Shown: positions 1 through 12,362, numbered from the stretch's first letter. The stretch: DNA of 64,000 bases from Telopea speciosissima (GCF_018873765.1 NC_057924.1:8246001-8310000), one strand, 5' to 3'. The notes: generated from the letters alone by a model not told the origin. Made by a program: numbers and translations.

Positions 1-1247
1 GGCCTAATTTAGCCATAAAGTGGGATAATGTTAGTACACGGGATTAGTAGTTAAATTGAGTGTTTGAGTTAGATTATGATACTTAATAGCTAGATAGAAA
101 TCTGTTCTGAGTTTATTTATTTTATTGAGTAGACGGATTAGGAGTCCTTTTATGAGTTAAATTAAGGATTTTAGAAGGTCTATATATATATAAGGTCTAT
201 ATATATATATATATATATAACCCTATCAGTTAAAGATGCTTTGAGTAAAGAATATGAGTTTTTTCTAAGAATTTTGGTGCTGTTGAGCAGTGCATATGGG
301 ATTGTTATCTCAAAGCTGATTTCTTCTTTTTCTTCTATTCTCTTCTTCCTCCCACGAAGATCGATCTCATCGCTCTTCCCTCCCCTTCCATCAATCTGAT
401 TTCTTCCCTTAACAACACAGTTGCTTCCTTTATCTCAGATCTGATCACAGATTTGATCACCGGGCCTGCTTGCATCTGAGATCCTTAATCTGGATTTTCA
501 GATGGCATTAATTGTCCCCTTCTATATCTCTGCTAAACTTTCTGGATTGAGTTAGTCTTATAGAATAAAGAGATTCCATTTCCGGAGTCCTTTGTTAATC
601 TGTTAAATTTAGGAAAAAGTTACAATTCACTTTTCTAGTCCATGTTTACTGTTTAGTTCTTCTTCCCGTTTCTGAAATTTCGTAAGTATTTATTTTTAAA
701 TGCGCAGCTAGAGTACTGACAGCAAATTCCAGAATAATCCAGTCTTCTGAAACTGCATTAAAATTCTGGATGTTGTCAAATGTCTCAATTATCTACAAGA
801 GTTCAGTTCTGGTTATCCTCAATTTGGGTTCTACAACTTGTTTGCTTCTAGAATTCCCCCTAGAACACCCTGAACCATGTCAGAGACACATGAAAAGTAT
901 TCGACTATGTCAGTTGTCACTGCAACTGAAAATACAGTTATCACTGGTGGAATACAGTGAGCCTGTCTTCTTTGTTCTAGGGTAGCAGAAATTGTTGCAT
1001 GGACCCCTATGAAGAGATAACCAGAGATCATATGATGCAGTTGGGTTTTCTGCTGAAATCAAAGGGAGGGATGGGTCGACGGGTTGCTGCAGTAACGTGC
1101 AGCGCTGGGACGGGATGGGGATGAGGTTCTGAGAAGGGAGATTTTTGTTTTTGTTTGGTTACAGGCAGAGCTGTAACGGGAAAGAGAGAATAGAGGAAAA
1201 GAAGAATGGGATTAGAGGGAATGACACGGAGGGAGATGGGAATCTTC
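1..1247. other. No gene recognised; AT-rich repeat-like DNA
   Basis: I see no supported coding exon here. A TA-dinucleotide run lies at about 181-222, where a short 'aggtctatatata' segment is repeated. A pyrimidine-rich, UTR-like stretch lies at 320-470. Because a minus-strand primer-binding site sits at 1248-1260, the part just left of it could be the untranslated leader of a decayed minus-strand LTR retroelement, but no gag reading frame follows. Confidence 0.5.
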
Positions 1248-1260
1248 GGCTCTGATACCA
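1248..1260 (-). other. LTR-retroelement primer-binding site (initiator tRNA-Met type)
   Basis: On the minus strand the 13 bases read TGGTATCAGAGCC, the exact complement of the 3' end of plant initiator tRNA-Met, the usual primer for copia elements. The sequence before it on that strand ends CCACCA, a plausible LTR end. The LTR would lie at roughly 1264-1447, but no second LTR or internal coding region is visible, so this is a remnant. Confidence 0.6.
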
Positions 1261-3019
1261 ATTTGGTGGAGGGCCGTTTAGGAGAAGAGGGGAACTGGGG
1301 AGAAATCAGAGTTGCAGGGGGGGGAAAAAGAGAAGAGAGGAGACAGACACACAGCCACTTCCTTGCACAAGCTAACAACTTCAACTTTCAACATTCAATT
1401 CTAAATTCTTCTACCGTATTACATCAATTTAAAGGAAACAACCTTGCATAAGAATAAAAAATAGAAATTAACTAAATGGAAACAATCCAAAGAGGAAACT
1501 AACCATATCTAAGAAAAGAAACTACCAAAGAAAAACCTGCGTAATCTACCCAACCTTCTAAACCAAAGAGAATTAATTAAATGGAAATAAATCTCCTATG
1601 TAATCTACCCACCCTTGCCAGACCAGAAAACTGGTTTAAGACCGGTTCTTGGTTTAGGCCTCCAAAGTGGTTCACGTTTGTCTAGCCAGGCTAGAGCAAC
1701 TGCATCATTATATTTAACAATAAGAACCTTGGACCAGTCTTAATTCTCAACCTTTATGTGTGACAATCTAGCAAGATTTCTAAGCTTAGTTCCTTGTACC
1801 AATAGCTTGAAATGTCAAACCATAGCATGGTCAAATAGAGATGCATTACATGGTTCTTTTGTCTTAAACACCAATGAGATACATATTTTGCAGGACCAAG
1901 TCACATCTTTGGATGAACCTTAGTGGAACAGCATACCAAAACACATCACCACTAAAGTTTAAATTAAATTATAGGAGTTCTGGAAGACCATTGGGAATAC
2001 ATTACACTTATGAATAAGGGACATGAGATCATGAAAACATTGTTCTTAAGAAATCATGATTGGAATAAAGCTTACAATTCATCATTTCAATCATGTGCTT
2101 CAGACCAATCTTAAACTGAACAATCTTAATAATAGAGAGTAATAGTATGTAAATTTTAGAATTCTAGTCTACAGTCGTATCAACCCCTAGGATTTGAATT
2201 TCCTGGGTCACACCAAAAAGCAAAAAGAAACTTATACATACATTTGGATTCCTTAATGAAGAATGGTGATCAAGTTGGTTACCACATGAAAGTATTACCA
2301 TTCAACAACTTAATTACAAAAGGAAGCTACAATTTCCTTTTACATTTTAAAAAAAAAATCACTTCAGCAAACAAAGCAAAGGAAAATTGTTTGTCTTTCA
2401 CACAAAGATTTAGAAAAGTCTAACGAATAGTAGGGCAAACAAAATATAAGCACAACTATTCATCCAAGAAAAAGAGAACCACAAAATAAAGTATGCGGTG
2501 GACCAGGTTAACTCAGTACCACGAGTGATGACACATTTATAATTAAGGCTCATCTTGGGAATGTTGTCAAACCATAATTGATATTTGCATCATTGGACCA
2601 AAGGGCTAGAAAGCTACAGATTAGTTCCATACTAAACTGGTTGCATAGACTTTTGGAGCACATTTCGGGTTTATAAAGTTTGTTTGGCTCTTTATGCCTT
2701 GTTTGGGGCTTTAGCTCCCCATACAGCTTATATTAGTGGATTAGATAAAAATAAAACAAATAGACACAGTAAGGTCTTTATTAATCAGATGAAACATTCC
2801 CTTTGGCGTGTTCACTTTAATTATAGATAAAAGTTCTGATAATTTAAAAGGAATGGACAAGACTGATGTACAAAAAATACATCATAGACCTATTGATTTG
2901 GAGCATGCACAAAAGATGTTAACATCAGCCTTCCAGAAGAAAATCAATCCGGAATTACTCTAGTCCATTCTCTCAAAAGCCTTACTATTGTTACAAATTT
3001 TGTTGGGAAGGGGAGAATT
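1261..3019. other. No gene recognised
   Basis: AT-rich sequence without a coding exon, RNA gene or clear terminal repeats. It may be part of a very long first intron of the bHLH gene at 8242-8393, or intergenic DNA; the sequence does not decide. Confidence 0.5.
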
Positions 3020-3035
3020 TTGATCAATGATAAAA

Positions 3036-3200
3036 GGGCCAACCCAGTGCACGAGGCCCCCGCCACTGCGGGGTCTGGGGAGGGTCATAATGTACGCAGC
3101 CTTACCCTTGCTTTCGCAAAGAGGCTGTTTCCAGACTCAAACCCATGACCACTTGGTCACAATGGAGCAACCTTACCATTGCACCAAGGCCCACCCTCTG
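3036..3200 (-). mobile_element. Au-type tRNA-derived SINE
   Basis: A 165-bp minus-strand insertion flanked by a perfect 16-bp target duplication, TTGATCAATGATAAAA, at 3020-3035 and 3201-3216. Read on the minus strand it opens with a tRNA-like A box (TGGTGCAATGGTAAGG) and a B-box-like GGTTTGAGTCT. It continues with the AGCCTCTTTGCGAAAGCAAGG and GTGGCGGGGGCCTCGTGCAC blocks that I recognise from angiosperm Au SINEs. It encodes no protein and would have been mobilised by LINE machinery. The perfect duplication suggests a relatively young insertion. Confidence 0.88.
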
Positions 3201-3216
3201 TTGATCAATGATAAAA

Positions 3217-3983
3217 AATAAATAAATAAATAAACTTAAACATGAATGTGTTGAGGCAAGGCTGGTATTGAGTTTGAGTTGGTGTTATCATTGTTGTCAA
3301 CACATTCCGTTGGTGTTGACACTCACTGGAAGATGGGCATATTGTTGGTCTGGATGAATGCTTGTGAATGAGTGCAGAGAGATGATGTAATCAAGGCCAT
3401 TTTTGGCTCGCAGAAGAATCTTGGGGTCGACCGCTGAAGTCGACTGCATACAGCGGTAGAACCATGGCAAAGAGTTGGTCTTGGACTTCATGAGGTGACT
3501 TTGACCGTGAAATCACTCTCGGCAGACTGCATACGACTGGCGAGGTCGACCGTGTGAACGAGGTTGACTGGGCAAGCACGTATTTCTCCTCTTTTGATAG
3601 CATATATTTTGACGGGATTGAAAATGGGAATTGAGAAATACAAAAAGAGACTCTTGTTAAGCATGAAGTGTATGAGAAAGCAGATATATAAGAAGGTAGA
3701 GAAGATGAGTGTCCTAAAAGAGAAAACCCTAAGAGAGGGTCTTGAAGCCCTCCACCAAGCCTACAAACTTCATCTTGTGCAGGATTCTTCAAGCATCATT
3801 ATGTGAGCTTCAAGGGTAGAGAAGACCAAGGAGGAGATAAGGCTGCAAGCAAGTCGCATGTCCAGGATTATGAGAAAATTCTCAAGAATGCTCAAGTATT
3901 TGTAAAGCTTCTATAGAGTGAAGAGGAGTAGGTATCTTGCTTTGAGGTAATTCAGTAATACTTTAGCCCATACAGGTACTACA
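3217..3983. other. No gene recognised between SINE and copia remnant
   Basis: Open frames here are short, overlap on both strands and resemble no family I know. The boundary with the copia remnant is uncertain because no 5' LTR is seen. Confidence 0.45.
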
Positions 3984-6900
3984 GCTTTAAATGCTACTTC
4001 GTCTCCCACATCTTATTGATTCCAGAGCTACATCTCATATGACTGGTAAGTCTACTGTTTTCTCCTCTTTTCATAAAACTAGCCATCCTTCTCTTGTTAT
4101 TTTCACTAACAGGATCTCTACTCCTATATCTGGTCATGGCACTGTTTCCCCCTACCTCATCTTTCTCCTTGACTTCTGTACTCCATGTGCCTCAGTTACC
4201 GGTGAATCTTTTTTCTGTTAGATTACTAAATCTTTAAACTGTTCGTTTACGTTTTTCCCTCTTCTTATGTATTTCAGGAACTGCAGACAAGAAAGATGAT
4301 TGGAGGGAATGAGATGGATGGTCTCCTATCTTGACAATGTATTGTCTTCTACATCTGTTGTTTCTGTTTCTACTAGTAATTCTTCTCATTTCCATTGGCA
4401 TTATCGGTTAGGGCATGTGCCTCTCTAGCTTCAGCAGATCATTCCTAGTTGCAAGTCTATCTCTCGTATCGAATGTGAAGCTTTTAAGCTGGCAAGCATC
4501 ATCTCACAGTGTTTCCTTCTCATAATATGGTTAGGATCCTTCATTATTTTCTTTAGTTCATTCACATATTTGGGGTCCATGTCATGTAAAAAGTCAAGCT
4601 GGTTTCTTGTACTATTGTCACTTTTGTGGATTATTACTCCCGTTTGACTTGGTAATATTTGTTGAAAGATAGTTCAGAGTTTTTGTCTATCTTTAAGGAA
4701 ATTTATAATGAAATAAAAACTCAGTTTGGCATCTTTTTTATAGCTTTTTTATCTAAAAATGCTCTTTAATAAATACAACTATAAACTTCATCATTTTGTT
4801 CCGAGCGTGGCATTATTCATCAAACTATTTGTTCCTAAGCTGTACGAAAGAATCGTCATTTGCTTGAAACTGCTCGTTCATCATTATTTCATTGTAATGT
4901 TACTACAATTTTTTGGGGGTGATGCAGTTTTAACTGTGTTATTGATTAACTGAATGCCGTCATGTGTTCTTAAAAATCAGTCACTATTATATGTTGTATT
5001 TCCTAACTCTCCATTGTTTTCTTAGCCACCATGAGTATTAGGTTGTACTTGTTTTGTTCATAATTTTAGGCCCAGCATTTATAAATTGTTTCAATGGGCT
5101 ATCAAATGTGTCTTTCTTGGATACGCTTGTACCCAGAAAGGCAATAAGTGTTACAATCCCATACCAATGAAACAGTTTGTCAGTGTTGATGTTACCTTTT
5201 CTTTTTTAAGATACTCCTCATTTTTCTGTTGAGAGTCATAACTTGGAATCCAAACTTGTTAGTTCTCCTCCTATTCTTGTGTTGCTTTCTCTTATTGACT
5301 CTCCATCGTGGTCACAACGTTTGAAATGTAATCAACGTCGTCATAAGACTCATGCTCTGGATGCTACAGTTCCTTCTCTGCCACCCACCATACAATCTAA
5401 CACTTTGCCTCCAGATTTCACCGCCATCATCCTCCACTATTGACTTACTAGTTGCTTTTCGTAAAGGTACTCATTCTTGCACTCAATGTTATTTGATTAC
5501 TTACCCTATTGAACAATATGTTTTTATCTTCCATCTTCTATTTATGGTTTTGCTTTAGCCTTATCCACGCATTCTATACCTCAGTCTTATCATAAGGCAC
5601 TTTTTTCATCATGGTTAGAAATCCGCTTGAGAAGTGGAGATGGATGATCTGAAAGTTGTCAGACATGGACTCTTGTTGAGTTACCTCCAAATAGAGGCTT
5701 GTTAAGTGTCATTGGGTGTATATCATTAAATATCACCCTAATGGATATATTGAGAGGCTTAAAGCACACTTGGTGGCCAAAAGCTTATGGTGTTGACTAT
5801 TTTGAGACATTTTCTTATGTTGCTCGGCTGCGTGTTCTTATCTCTCTTGTTGTTAATCTTCACTGGCCATTATACCAACTAGATACAAGGAATGCTTTCA
5901 TATATGGTGATTTACTTGAGGTCTATATAGAGCAACCTCCTGGGTATGTTGCTCAGGGAGAGGTCCGGAGGATAGAAAGAAAGTGTGTAGACTTCACAAG
6001 GCAATCTATAGTCTAAAGCAGTCCCCAAGGGCTTGGGTCGAAAAGTTTAGTAAAATTGTTCATGGTTGTGGTTTTGCCCAATGCTACTTTGATCACTCTG
6101 TGTTTGTTTGTCGTCAAAATTCCAAAGTGATTGTTTTGGTTGTTTATATTGATGATATTATTCTTTCTGATAACAATTTGTCTGGCATTGAAGATGTCAA
6201 TGCTTATTTGCAGCAACATTTACAAATGAAGGATCTTGGTACTCTTAGGTATTTTCTAGGCATTGAACTCGTTCGAAGCAAAAAAAATGTATTAGTATTT
6301 CTCAGAGGAAGTATGTTCTTGACATACTTTCTGGGACTGGTATGTTAGCCAGTAAACCTATTGATACTACCATTCATCTTCATCAGAAGCTTGCTACTTG
6401 TGATAGTAATAAATTTGTAAACAAGCATTAATATCAACAGCCGGTAGGCAAGCTCATCTATCTCACTACGGCTAGGCAGGCCGGACATATCTTTTGCAGT
6501 AGGTGTTATAAGCTACTTCATAAGTCACCCATGCAATTTCACTGAAAGGCGTGTGTCGCATTCTTCGATATCTCAAGGGTTCTCTAGAAAAAAGGGCTCA
6601 TTTACAAACCTTGTGGACATATTAATATTTTTGGTTATTTTGATGCTAATTGGGCTGGTGTTGAAGGTGATAGGAGTCTACAACAGGTTACTATATGTTT
6701 GTTGCATGCAACCTCGTCACTTAGAGGAGTAAGAAACAAACTACAGTGGTAGGGTCCATGCTGAAGCTGAGTATAGGGCCATGGCTCATACTAGAGCTGA
6801 ATTGATGGGGCTGAAATCTTTTCTGCAACAGAATGGTTTTTCGGCCAATAGACCTATTGTCATGTATTGCGATAATAAGGTTGCCATCCATATTGCCAGC

Positions 6901-7383
6901 AGTCCAGTGCTTCATGAGAGAACTAAGCATATTAAAGTTGACTACCATTCCGTTCATGATGCTGTAATGAGGAAACTGATCTCCATTCCTTTTGTCAGTT
7001 TTACTCAAGAGCTTGGCGGCTTGTTCACTAAAGCCTTGTTTAAGAATGTGTTTATTCAAAGGTTTTTCAAGCTGGGCATGGGTAATATTTATGCTCTAGC
7101 TTGAGAGAGAGTGTTAAGAATCCTAAATAATGCTACAGCAAGGGTGTAAGAGTGCAAGGGTATTCTAGTCATACCCTTGCTGTTTTGTCCAAGTCGTGGG
7201 TACCCTTTACTATTAAAACCTAATATAAATATATTATAGTGATACCGATTGTAGTTTAACTGCATTCTCTCCAATCGGTAGCCACTCTTGTTGCCTCCAA
7301 CATTCTTCTTCCTCCTCTTCTATTCTCTTTCTCTTTAATTATAACTTGTTTATTGTTGGTTACTTCAAGTTTAATCTGTTACA
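3984..7383 (+). mobile_element. Ty1/copia retrotransposon, decayed and 5'-truncated
   Basis: Degenerate copia polyprotein segments occur in order. Protease remnant at about 3990-4220 (LIDSRATSHMTG, for the usual DSGA). GAG-pre-integrase remnant near 4384-4430 (HWHYRLGHVPL). Integrase remnant at about 4530-5220. Reverse transcriptase at 5699-6350, including WPLYQLDTRNAFIYGDL, KQSPRAW and the YIDD catalytic box. RNase H at about 6750-7105 (AEAEYRAMAHT, MYCDNKVAIHIA). The RT is split by a frameshift near 5975-5990 and stops are scattered through the rest, so it cannot make a working polyprotein. It ends in a purine tract and a 3' LTR; no matching 5' LTR is visible. Confidence 0.9.
7112..7383 (+). 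repeat. 3' LTR of the copia remnant
   Basis: A 272-bp segment starting TGTTAAGAATCC directly after a purine-rich tract (ttgagagagag, 7101-7111) and ending CTGTTACA, fitting the TG...CA limits of copia LTRs. Its end carries a pyrimidine-rich transcript-like stretch. The partner LTR is missing, so the ends are inferred from motif alone. Confidence 0.65.
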
Positions 7384-8241
7384 AAGTGAACACTCAGGAT
7401 TGGCCTGATTAGGGACCAAAAAAATTAAAATCATGTGCCCTCTTTGATTTGGTTTTGGTGGACAGGTCTTATTGGGGACCAAAAATATTCCATCTGCCCA
7501 ACTTAATTTGTCCTCAGTTGTTGACAGGGTTGATCAAGGGAAAACAAAAAGTTATGATTACCAAGTTAATTTGTTCAGGGTTCTAGCTGTTTCAGTTGGG
7601 GGGTGAGGAAGGGAGGGGTTGGCCAAACTCAAACAATCATCACTCCTAGTGAAGTATACATAAAGAATACCAACTGCAACTATTTACTGCGAGCTGTGTA
7701 CGGCGCGCGGTTTATAAAAAGAGTGCCAAACCCAACTAATAAATATCTGTAAAGTATGACTAAGCAAATACCAAGTGCGACTATGTGATAAACATTGTAC
7801 ATGTATACACAAGATGCATTTCAGGCCCTATCCAATCCAGGTCTAAAATAATTCGTTGTATAATCCTATTCATCCTTAGTTTTAATCACAGCTTTCAGTT
7901 CCGATTGTGGAAGGAAACCACAAATCCTTGTCCACAATCTGGAGTGTCCTGATTCAAATTCAAGGACCCAGCAATGCATAGAAAAGCACAACTATTCATG
8001 GCCACATATGTTGGTTCTGTAAAGGAAGCTTCTCTAGCATTCACATATCATAGATTAATTATCAAAAGAACGGATACCAAATGAATGTGAAACAGAAGAA
8101 ATTAAGACATTTTTACACAGAAATTTTATCAGGGTTATTCAACAAAGGAAAAATGAGAGATAGTCGATGATACAGAACATCATAAAAATTGGGAATATAT
8201 CAAGAAATGGAATGACATATCATGAGAGCAGAACAACCTAC
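7384..8241. other. Non-coding; possibly bHLH intron 1
   Basis: No exon seen on either strand. On the minus strand this is immediately downstream of the splice donor at 8241, so if the bHLH exon is functional this is the start of its first intron. Confidence 0.5.
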
Positions 8242-8393
8242 CTGACAGCAGATGAACCGTTCAAGCCCTGTGAAGGAGGCCAGTGAAACCCGGTTGCCGG
8301 CGCCTGAAATTCACAACCTGATACGGGAATTTCGTCAATAACGCCATAATCATAGAGCCAATTAGGGTTTTCCGGAGAAATCATCTGATTCAT
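8242..8393 (-). CDS. First coding exon of a class IVc bHLH transcription factor (ILR3/bHLH104-like), partial
   Basis: A 152-bp minus-strand exon from ATG at 8393 to a GT donor at 8241 encodes 50 codons plus two bases. The start (MISPENPNWLYDY after a short MNQ lead) and the end (GFHWPPSQGLNGSSAV) match the N-terminus of class IVc bHLH proteins, which begin with an SPEN.NW motif and whose exon 1 ends in this phase before a VEIDG-type stretch. Those factors regulate iron-deficiency responses as dimers in the nucleus. The DNA-binding basic helix-loop-helix exons are not found between 8241 and position 1, nor elsewhere in the window. Either intron 1 exceeds 8.2 kb, swollen by the copia and SINE insertions, or this is a stranded exon. 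Without the bHLH domain in view, identity rests on 50 residues. Confidence 0.65.
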
Positions 8394-9997
8394 CCCCAGT
8401 CAATTTCGAGCGCGTGTTGCTTTGAGTCGATTGGCGATCGTTTCGTGGGTGGGGCGGATAAGGGAAAAAAAGGTGTGTGTTTTGGGTTGAGAAAATAAAC
8501 GGAGTAAGAAAATCTTGGACTTATATGATGACGGCGTTGAAATTGAAGTACTGAACTTTCCCTTCTTTTCTTTTCTTTTCGAATTTTTTTTTTTTTTTTC
8601 TCTTTTTTTGTGGAAGATGACCTCACGAGATTTAGGAATTGGAATCGGCCGATACCGATACCGATACTGATACTTGGGTGATACTTGATCGATGGTACAA
8701 TACTGACATTGGGTTAAATGATCAAAATAATTTTAGTATCGGTATCCTTAGGGCAAAAATATCTAATATGATTGATACGGACATATTAGTATTGATTTTT
8801 TAAGCTGACCAATACCCGATATAATACCATGAACTAAATCCATGATTCTGTTTTGTTTTTTTTTGGGCAGATGCATCCACTGTGTTTTTTATTGCTTGGA
8901 AAGCTGATGTGGAAATTCTACTCATTGCATGTTTACAAAAAGGATGATGTAAATTTGTCACATGTGAACTGTTCGATGGAGATAAATCGGGTTTGAAAAC
9001 CTGGTATTGGGATCCGGGTTGGTCTTGGGCCCATGCAGGAGAGTCGATTGTAATCATGTTGTGTAACTTGTTTAAAACTCTTATTATATTTAGTAAGGGA
9101 CAAAGAACCCACCGGTCATGCAGCCCACATCACCCCTGCACCTACACAAAGGAGCGCGCGTAATGATCGCCACACACTTGGAAAGATGGAAATGATTAGG
9201 GGTTTGACGATCATTTTGCATATCCTTGTGTTTGGGCGTAGGAACAATGTGCATTGTTCGACCAGATGGTGTTCTCTTTCTCATTATATATTAGTTACAC
9301 AATCATATGTCACGCCCTCCTCCCTTATTTCCCTAGGTTTTTCCCTTTGCAATCAAACAAGTCTCTAGGATAATTTATTTTTATATAAAAGGAGGGAAAA
9401 GAACTTTGTCTGAGAGTGTGCGTCCTGCATCCAAACACACCTCCCCCCCCCCCATGAAATGCACAAACATCTTACTTGACGCCTTCGCACGCTCCCCCAT
9501 TGGCCCTCACACACGCATAAGAGCCACACTCCCGAACAGAGAACACTTCTCCGAAAAAAATATGCATGTTTCACATGTTATATGACAAAATAAAAGTGTA
9601 ACAATGGCACAAAATTTCCCTAACCTTTTAAGCACAATAGGTAGTGTGTTTCCCATAATTAAAGGGTGGGGAGATTAACACACTATTGGTGTGGGATAAA
9701 ATCTCCCATGCCAAGCTAATGGGAGCATAGGATGGGGCACCTCACGGTTCATATACAAGAGACCTACATGTCAAGGAAGCGAAAGAGTGTAAAAGGATGC
9801 ATAATATCGGCAATGTATCCCAATGAAATAAACTACCTTTACCATCCACCCCCTTGTTATTCATGTTTTTAGACAACAAATCCACCATCTAACATCTTAG
9901 TAACATCTTAGTCGAAGACAATGGCCATGAAGATCCTTAGACATAAGGGTAACAATAATTTGATTCCTTACCACAATGTTGTAGTATTCTCACTCTC
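8394..9997. other. bHLH 5' flank and repeats
   Basis: Immediately upstream of the bHLH start is a T-tract (8583-8601 on plus, A-rich on the coding strand) and probable 5' UTR. At 8640-8830 there is a segment built from GATACCGATAC-like repeats, related in sequence style to elements at 23,767 and 40,379. The rest holds no coding exon. Confidence 0.4.
9398..9556. repeat. Foldback MITE, family of 59,424-59,577
   Basis: Imperfect terminal inverted repeats read about GAACTTTGTCTGAGAGTGTGC on the left and, in reverse complement, GTTCTCTGTTCGGGAGTGTGG on the right. The same terminal sequence occurs in a much better preserved copy at 59,424-59,577. The interior carries a C-run at 9435-9452. Confidence 0.5.
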
Positions 9998-10007
9998 CCA
10001 CTCTATA

Positions 10008-10190
10008 GGATTTTTATCCTCTCAAGTGCGATGCACTAGGTAGTGCACCATACTTGAAAATCCAACCGTTAAAACATGGGCAGTGACGTCTTTTTATCTT
10101 TTCAGCTGTTGGGTGTATGTACGGTTGGATTCTCAAGTGTGGTAAGTGTGGTGCATTGGCAATGCACCGCACTTGAGAGGATAAAAATCC
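10008..10190. mobile_element. MULE-type MITE with 9-bp target duplication
   Basis: Inverted repeats begin GGATTTTTATCCTCTCAAGT at both ends and extend about 60 bp with mismatches, so the 183-bp element folds back on itself. It is flanked by a perfect 9-bp duplication, CACTCTATA (9999-10007 and 10191-10199), the length typical of Mutator-like transposition. No coding capacity. Confidence 0.85.
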
Positions 10191-10473
10191 CACTCTATAT
10201 GATTGGAAGTTTAAGGTTCATCAAAGGGTTTGGGTCTTATCTGATGAACTTGGTGAAAATGATTGTAGGTTGTAGACCTACATGCAAAACTGGGGAGGAC
10301 AGCACAACTAGGACTAAAATTTCATGTGAAATTACAACATTTCCCTCTAATTTGATGTTCCATTGTGCCCATTCAAGAACAAATGTGTCATGTCGCGATT
10401 TTCATTTAGACCGAGCTTTCCTTTATTTATGATAAAGAGAATATCTTTAGCAACCCCCTTTTTGGTGGATTTA

Positions 10474-10630
10474 GGTCCTTTGTAGTGTGACAAGGTTTGT
10501 AGCACACCATCCGACGGCCCGTAGTGCTCGGGCACGCAGCCCAACATATAGGCGGGGTGTTGGGCTGTGTGCCCAAGCACTATGGGCCATTGAATGTGTG
10601 CTACTCTCCCTGTCGCGCTACAGAGGAGCC
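10474..10630. repeat. Foldback MITE
   Basis: Two long arms of about 70 bp pair with mismatches: the left arm contains GTAGCACACC...CGGCCCGTAGTGCTCGGGCA and the right arm its near complement, with the loop at about 10,547-10,556. GC-rich relative to the flanks. No clear target duplication found. Confidence 0.65.
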
Positions 10631-10781
10631 AACGCATTTTTAGTTGATAGATGGAACTTTAGGAATAGGGCAGGGCATTTTGGACTTTTAACTAGTAGGG
10701 AAAGTAATTATGACCTTCTATCCATTGGTTAAGCCTACAAGTTAAGATCCTCTGCACGTACGTTCACCTACACTTACATCT

Positions 10782-10869
10782 CAAGTGCCAACACCTGTCC
10801 TATTTACTGCCATTCAAAGAATGAAGATATGGTATTTATGAAAGTAAAAAAGATGGGTGTTGGCACTTG
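10782..10869. repeat. Short inverted repeat, MITE-like
   Basis: Arms CAAGTGCCAACACCTGTCCT at the left and AGATGGGTGTTGGCACTTG at the right are near-complementary across a spacer of about 40 bp. Confidence 0.5.
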
Positions 10870-11898
10870 GCACCTGAAGCTTACATGCAAGGAATCCCAA
10901 TTCGAAGAGTACACACACTGAGAAAGAAAACTTTCACGATATTCTTTGGCCTGATTTGGTTTGATTTCTATTTCAATTTAATGGGATGATGTCTACTTCA
11001 AAAATTGTTTGGTTTGTTCTTTTGCACCTTATTTCTGTGAAATAAAAATTCTGAAGCGAGGAGCTATTTCAGAATTTCTATTTCATTTGATTTTACTCTT
11101 TCTTTTTAATGAGCACATACTTAATTTGATAGGCAAAATAGTAATTTCACATTAAAAATAAAACATCATCTTTCTTCCTCTCCTAATGGTCTCACCACCA
11201 CCACCATTTCCATGCCAGTGCCACCACCTCCTGTCACCACCACTTCCACACCACCACCCCCTTCCCTTCCCATCCCAACCTCACCCCACTACCGTCACCA
11301 TCAGTCTACCACCCTTCCCAAAGAAATATAGAGAATCTATTCTCAAAAATTGACCTACCAAATGGATTTCTTTTTTATTCTTGAAGTATTTCATATTGAT
11401 AGTTTGATGCAACTAAAACAATTTCAATTTCTTGACCAAAAATCTATTTGTTGACTATTTCATGATATCAATCCAAAATTTAAATAAAAATCATACCAAA
11501 TCTACCCTAGTCTCGTATGTCTCTTGATGTGCGGAAAAAAATCTTTTCTTTCCCCTTGGGAAGTTAGGAAGCAAATCTTTAGTGTATGTTGAAAATTCAA
11601 AAGACAGGGACAAAAATCCCCCATATGACATATTAAAAACAAATACTTGGTCTTGTAATAAGAAGACAAAGTGATTAATTCCATATAAAAAGAGTGATTA
11701 TTTATAAAAATGGTGTCTTTGGGCCAATCCACATTGACTCTAATAGCTCACTCTATAAATCAGCCGTGAAAATGTTGATTATCGAAAGATTAAAATTGCT
11801 CAGAAAAAAAAATCTACTCTCTTTGGTAATTGTTTAGTGAAAGGTGCAATACATTTGCAAAACTCTATTTGGGAAAAAAATCCATAAAAATACAAAAG

Positions 11899-12053
11899 AG
11901 AAAGTTTTCATACACAGTCATATAAGCCGTGTATGTGAGAAGGTGGGAGTTTCAAGGCATTAATTAATGGGTGGAGATTTATTATTTTTTCAACTCTTTG
12001 TGAGAGACCGTCTCACATACACGACTTACACAGCCATGTATGAAAACTTTCCT
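11899..12053. repeat. Foldback MITE
   Basis: Arms of about 45 bp: the left reads GAAAGTTTTCATACACAGTC then CGTGTATGTGAGA; the right is its complement, ending GTATGAAAACTTTCCTC. No coding content. Confidence 0.65.
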
Positions 12054-12362
12054 CAACCAAAAAAGATAAGAAATAGATATTATTCCTCAGGATTCAAAGG
12101 AGGCATGGTTCACGCAACTCGTCAACGCCAAGGCCCATGAGCCAAGAGTGCATTTTGAAGCCCGTAGATTTTGCTCTATGACATGGTTGTTTACAGAGTC
12201 TATAACTGTATCGAAATTGTCCTTTCATATAATAGGGTGTTTTATTCTTATTCCATAAGGATTAAAAATGGCTTTGCATAATGGGATTTTCTTATTAATG
12301 CCCTTATGGTGTTAAATAATTATTTTTTTGATAACAAAATTTTATTTAGTGGACGTGAAAAC

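Larger units (their letters stand above)
10200..12362. other. Intergenic, several foldback repeats, no gene
   Basis: No exon or RNA gene recognised apart from the inverted-repeat elements listed separately. A CACCACCACC-rich tract lies near 11,190-11,310. The segment at 12,060-12,360 is AT-rich and featureless. Confidence 0.45.

Noticed and set aside
1028-1451. Overlapping frames of 118 (minus) and 81 (plus) codons
   Set aside because: They run across a retroelement primer-binding site; the GSDTNLVEG-type peptide is the translation of that site, not a protein.
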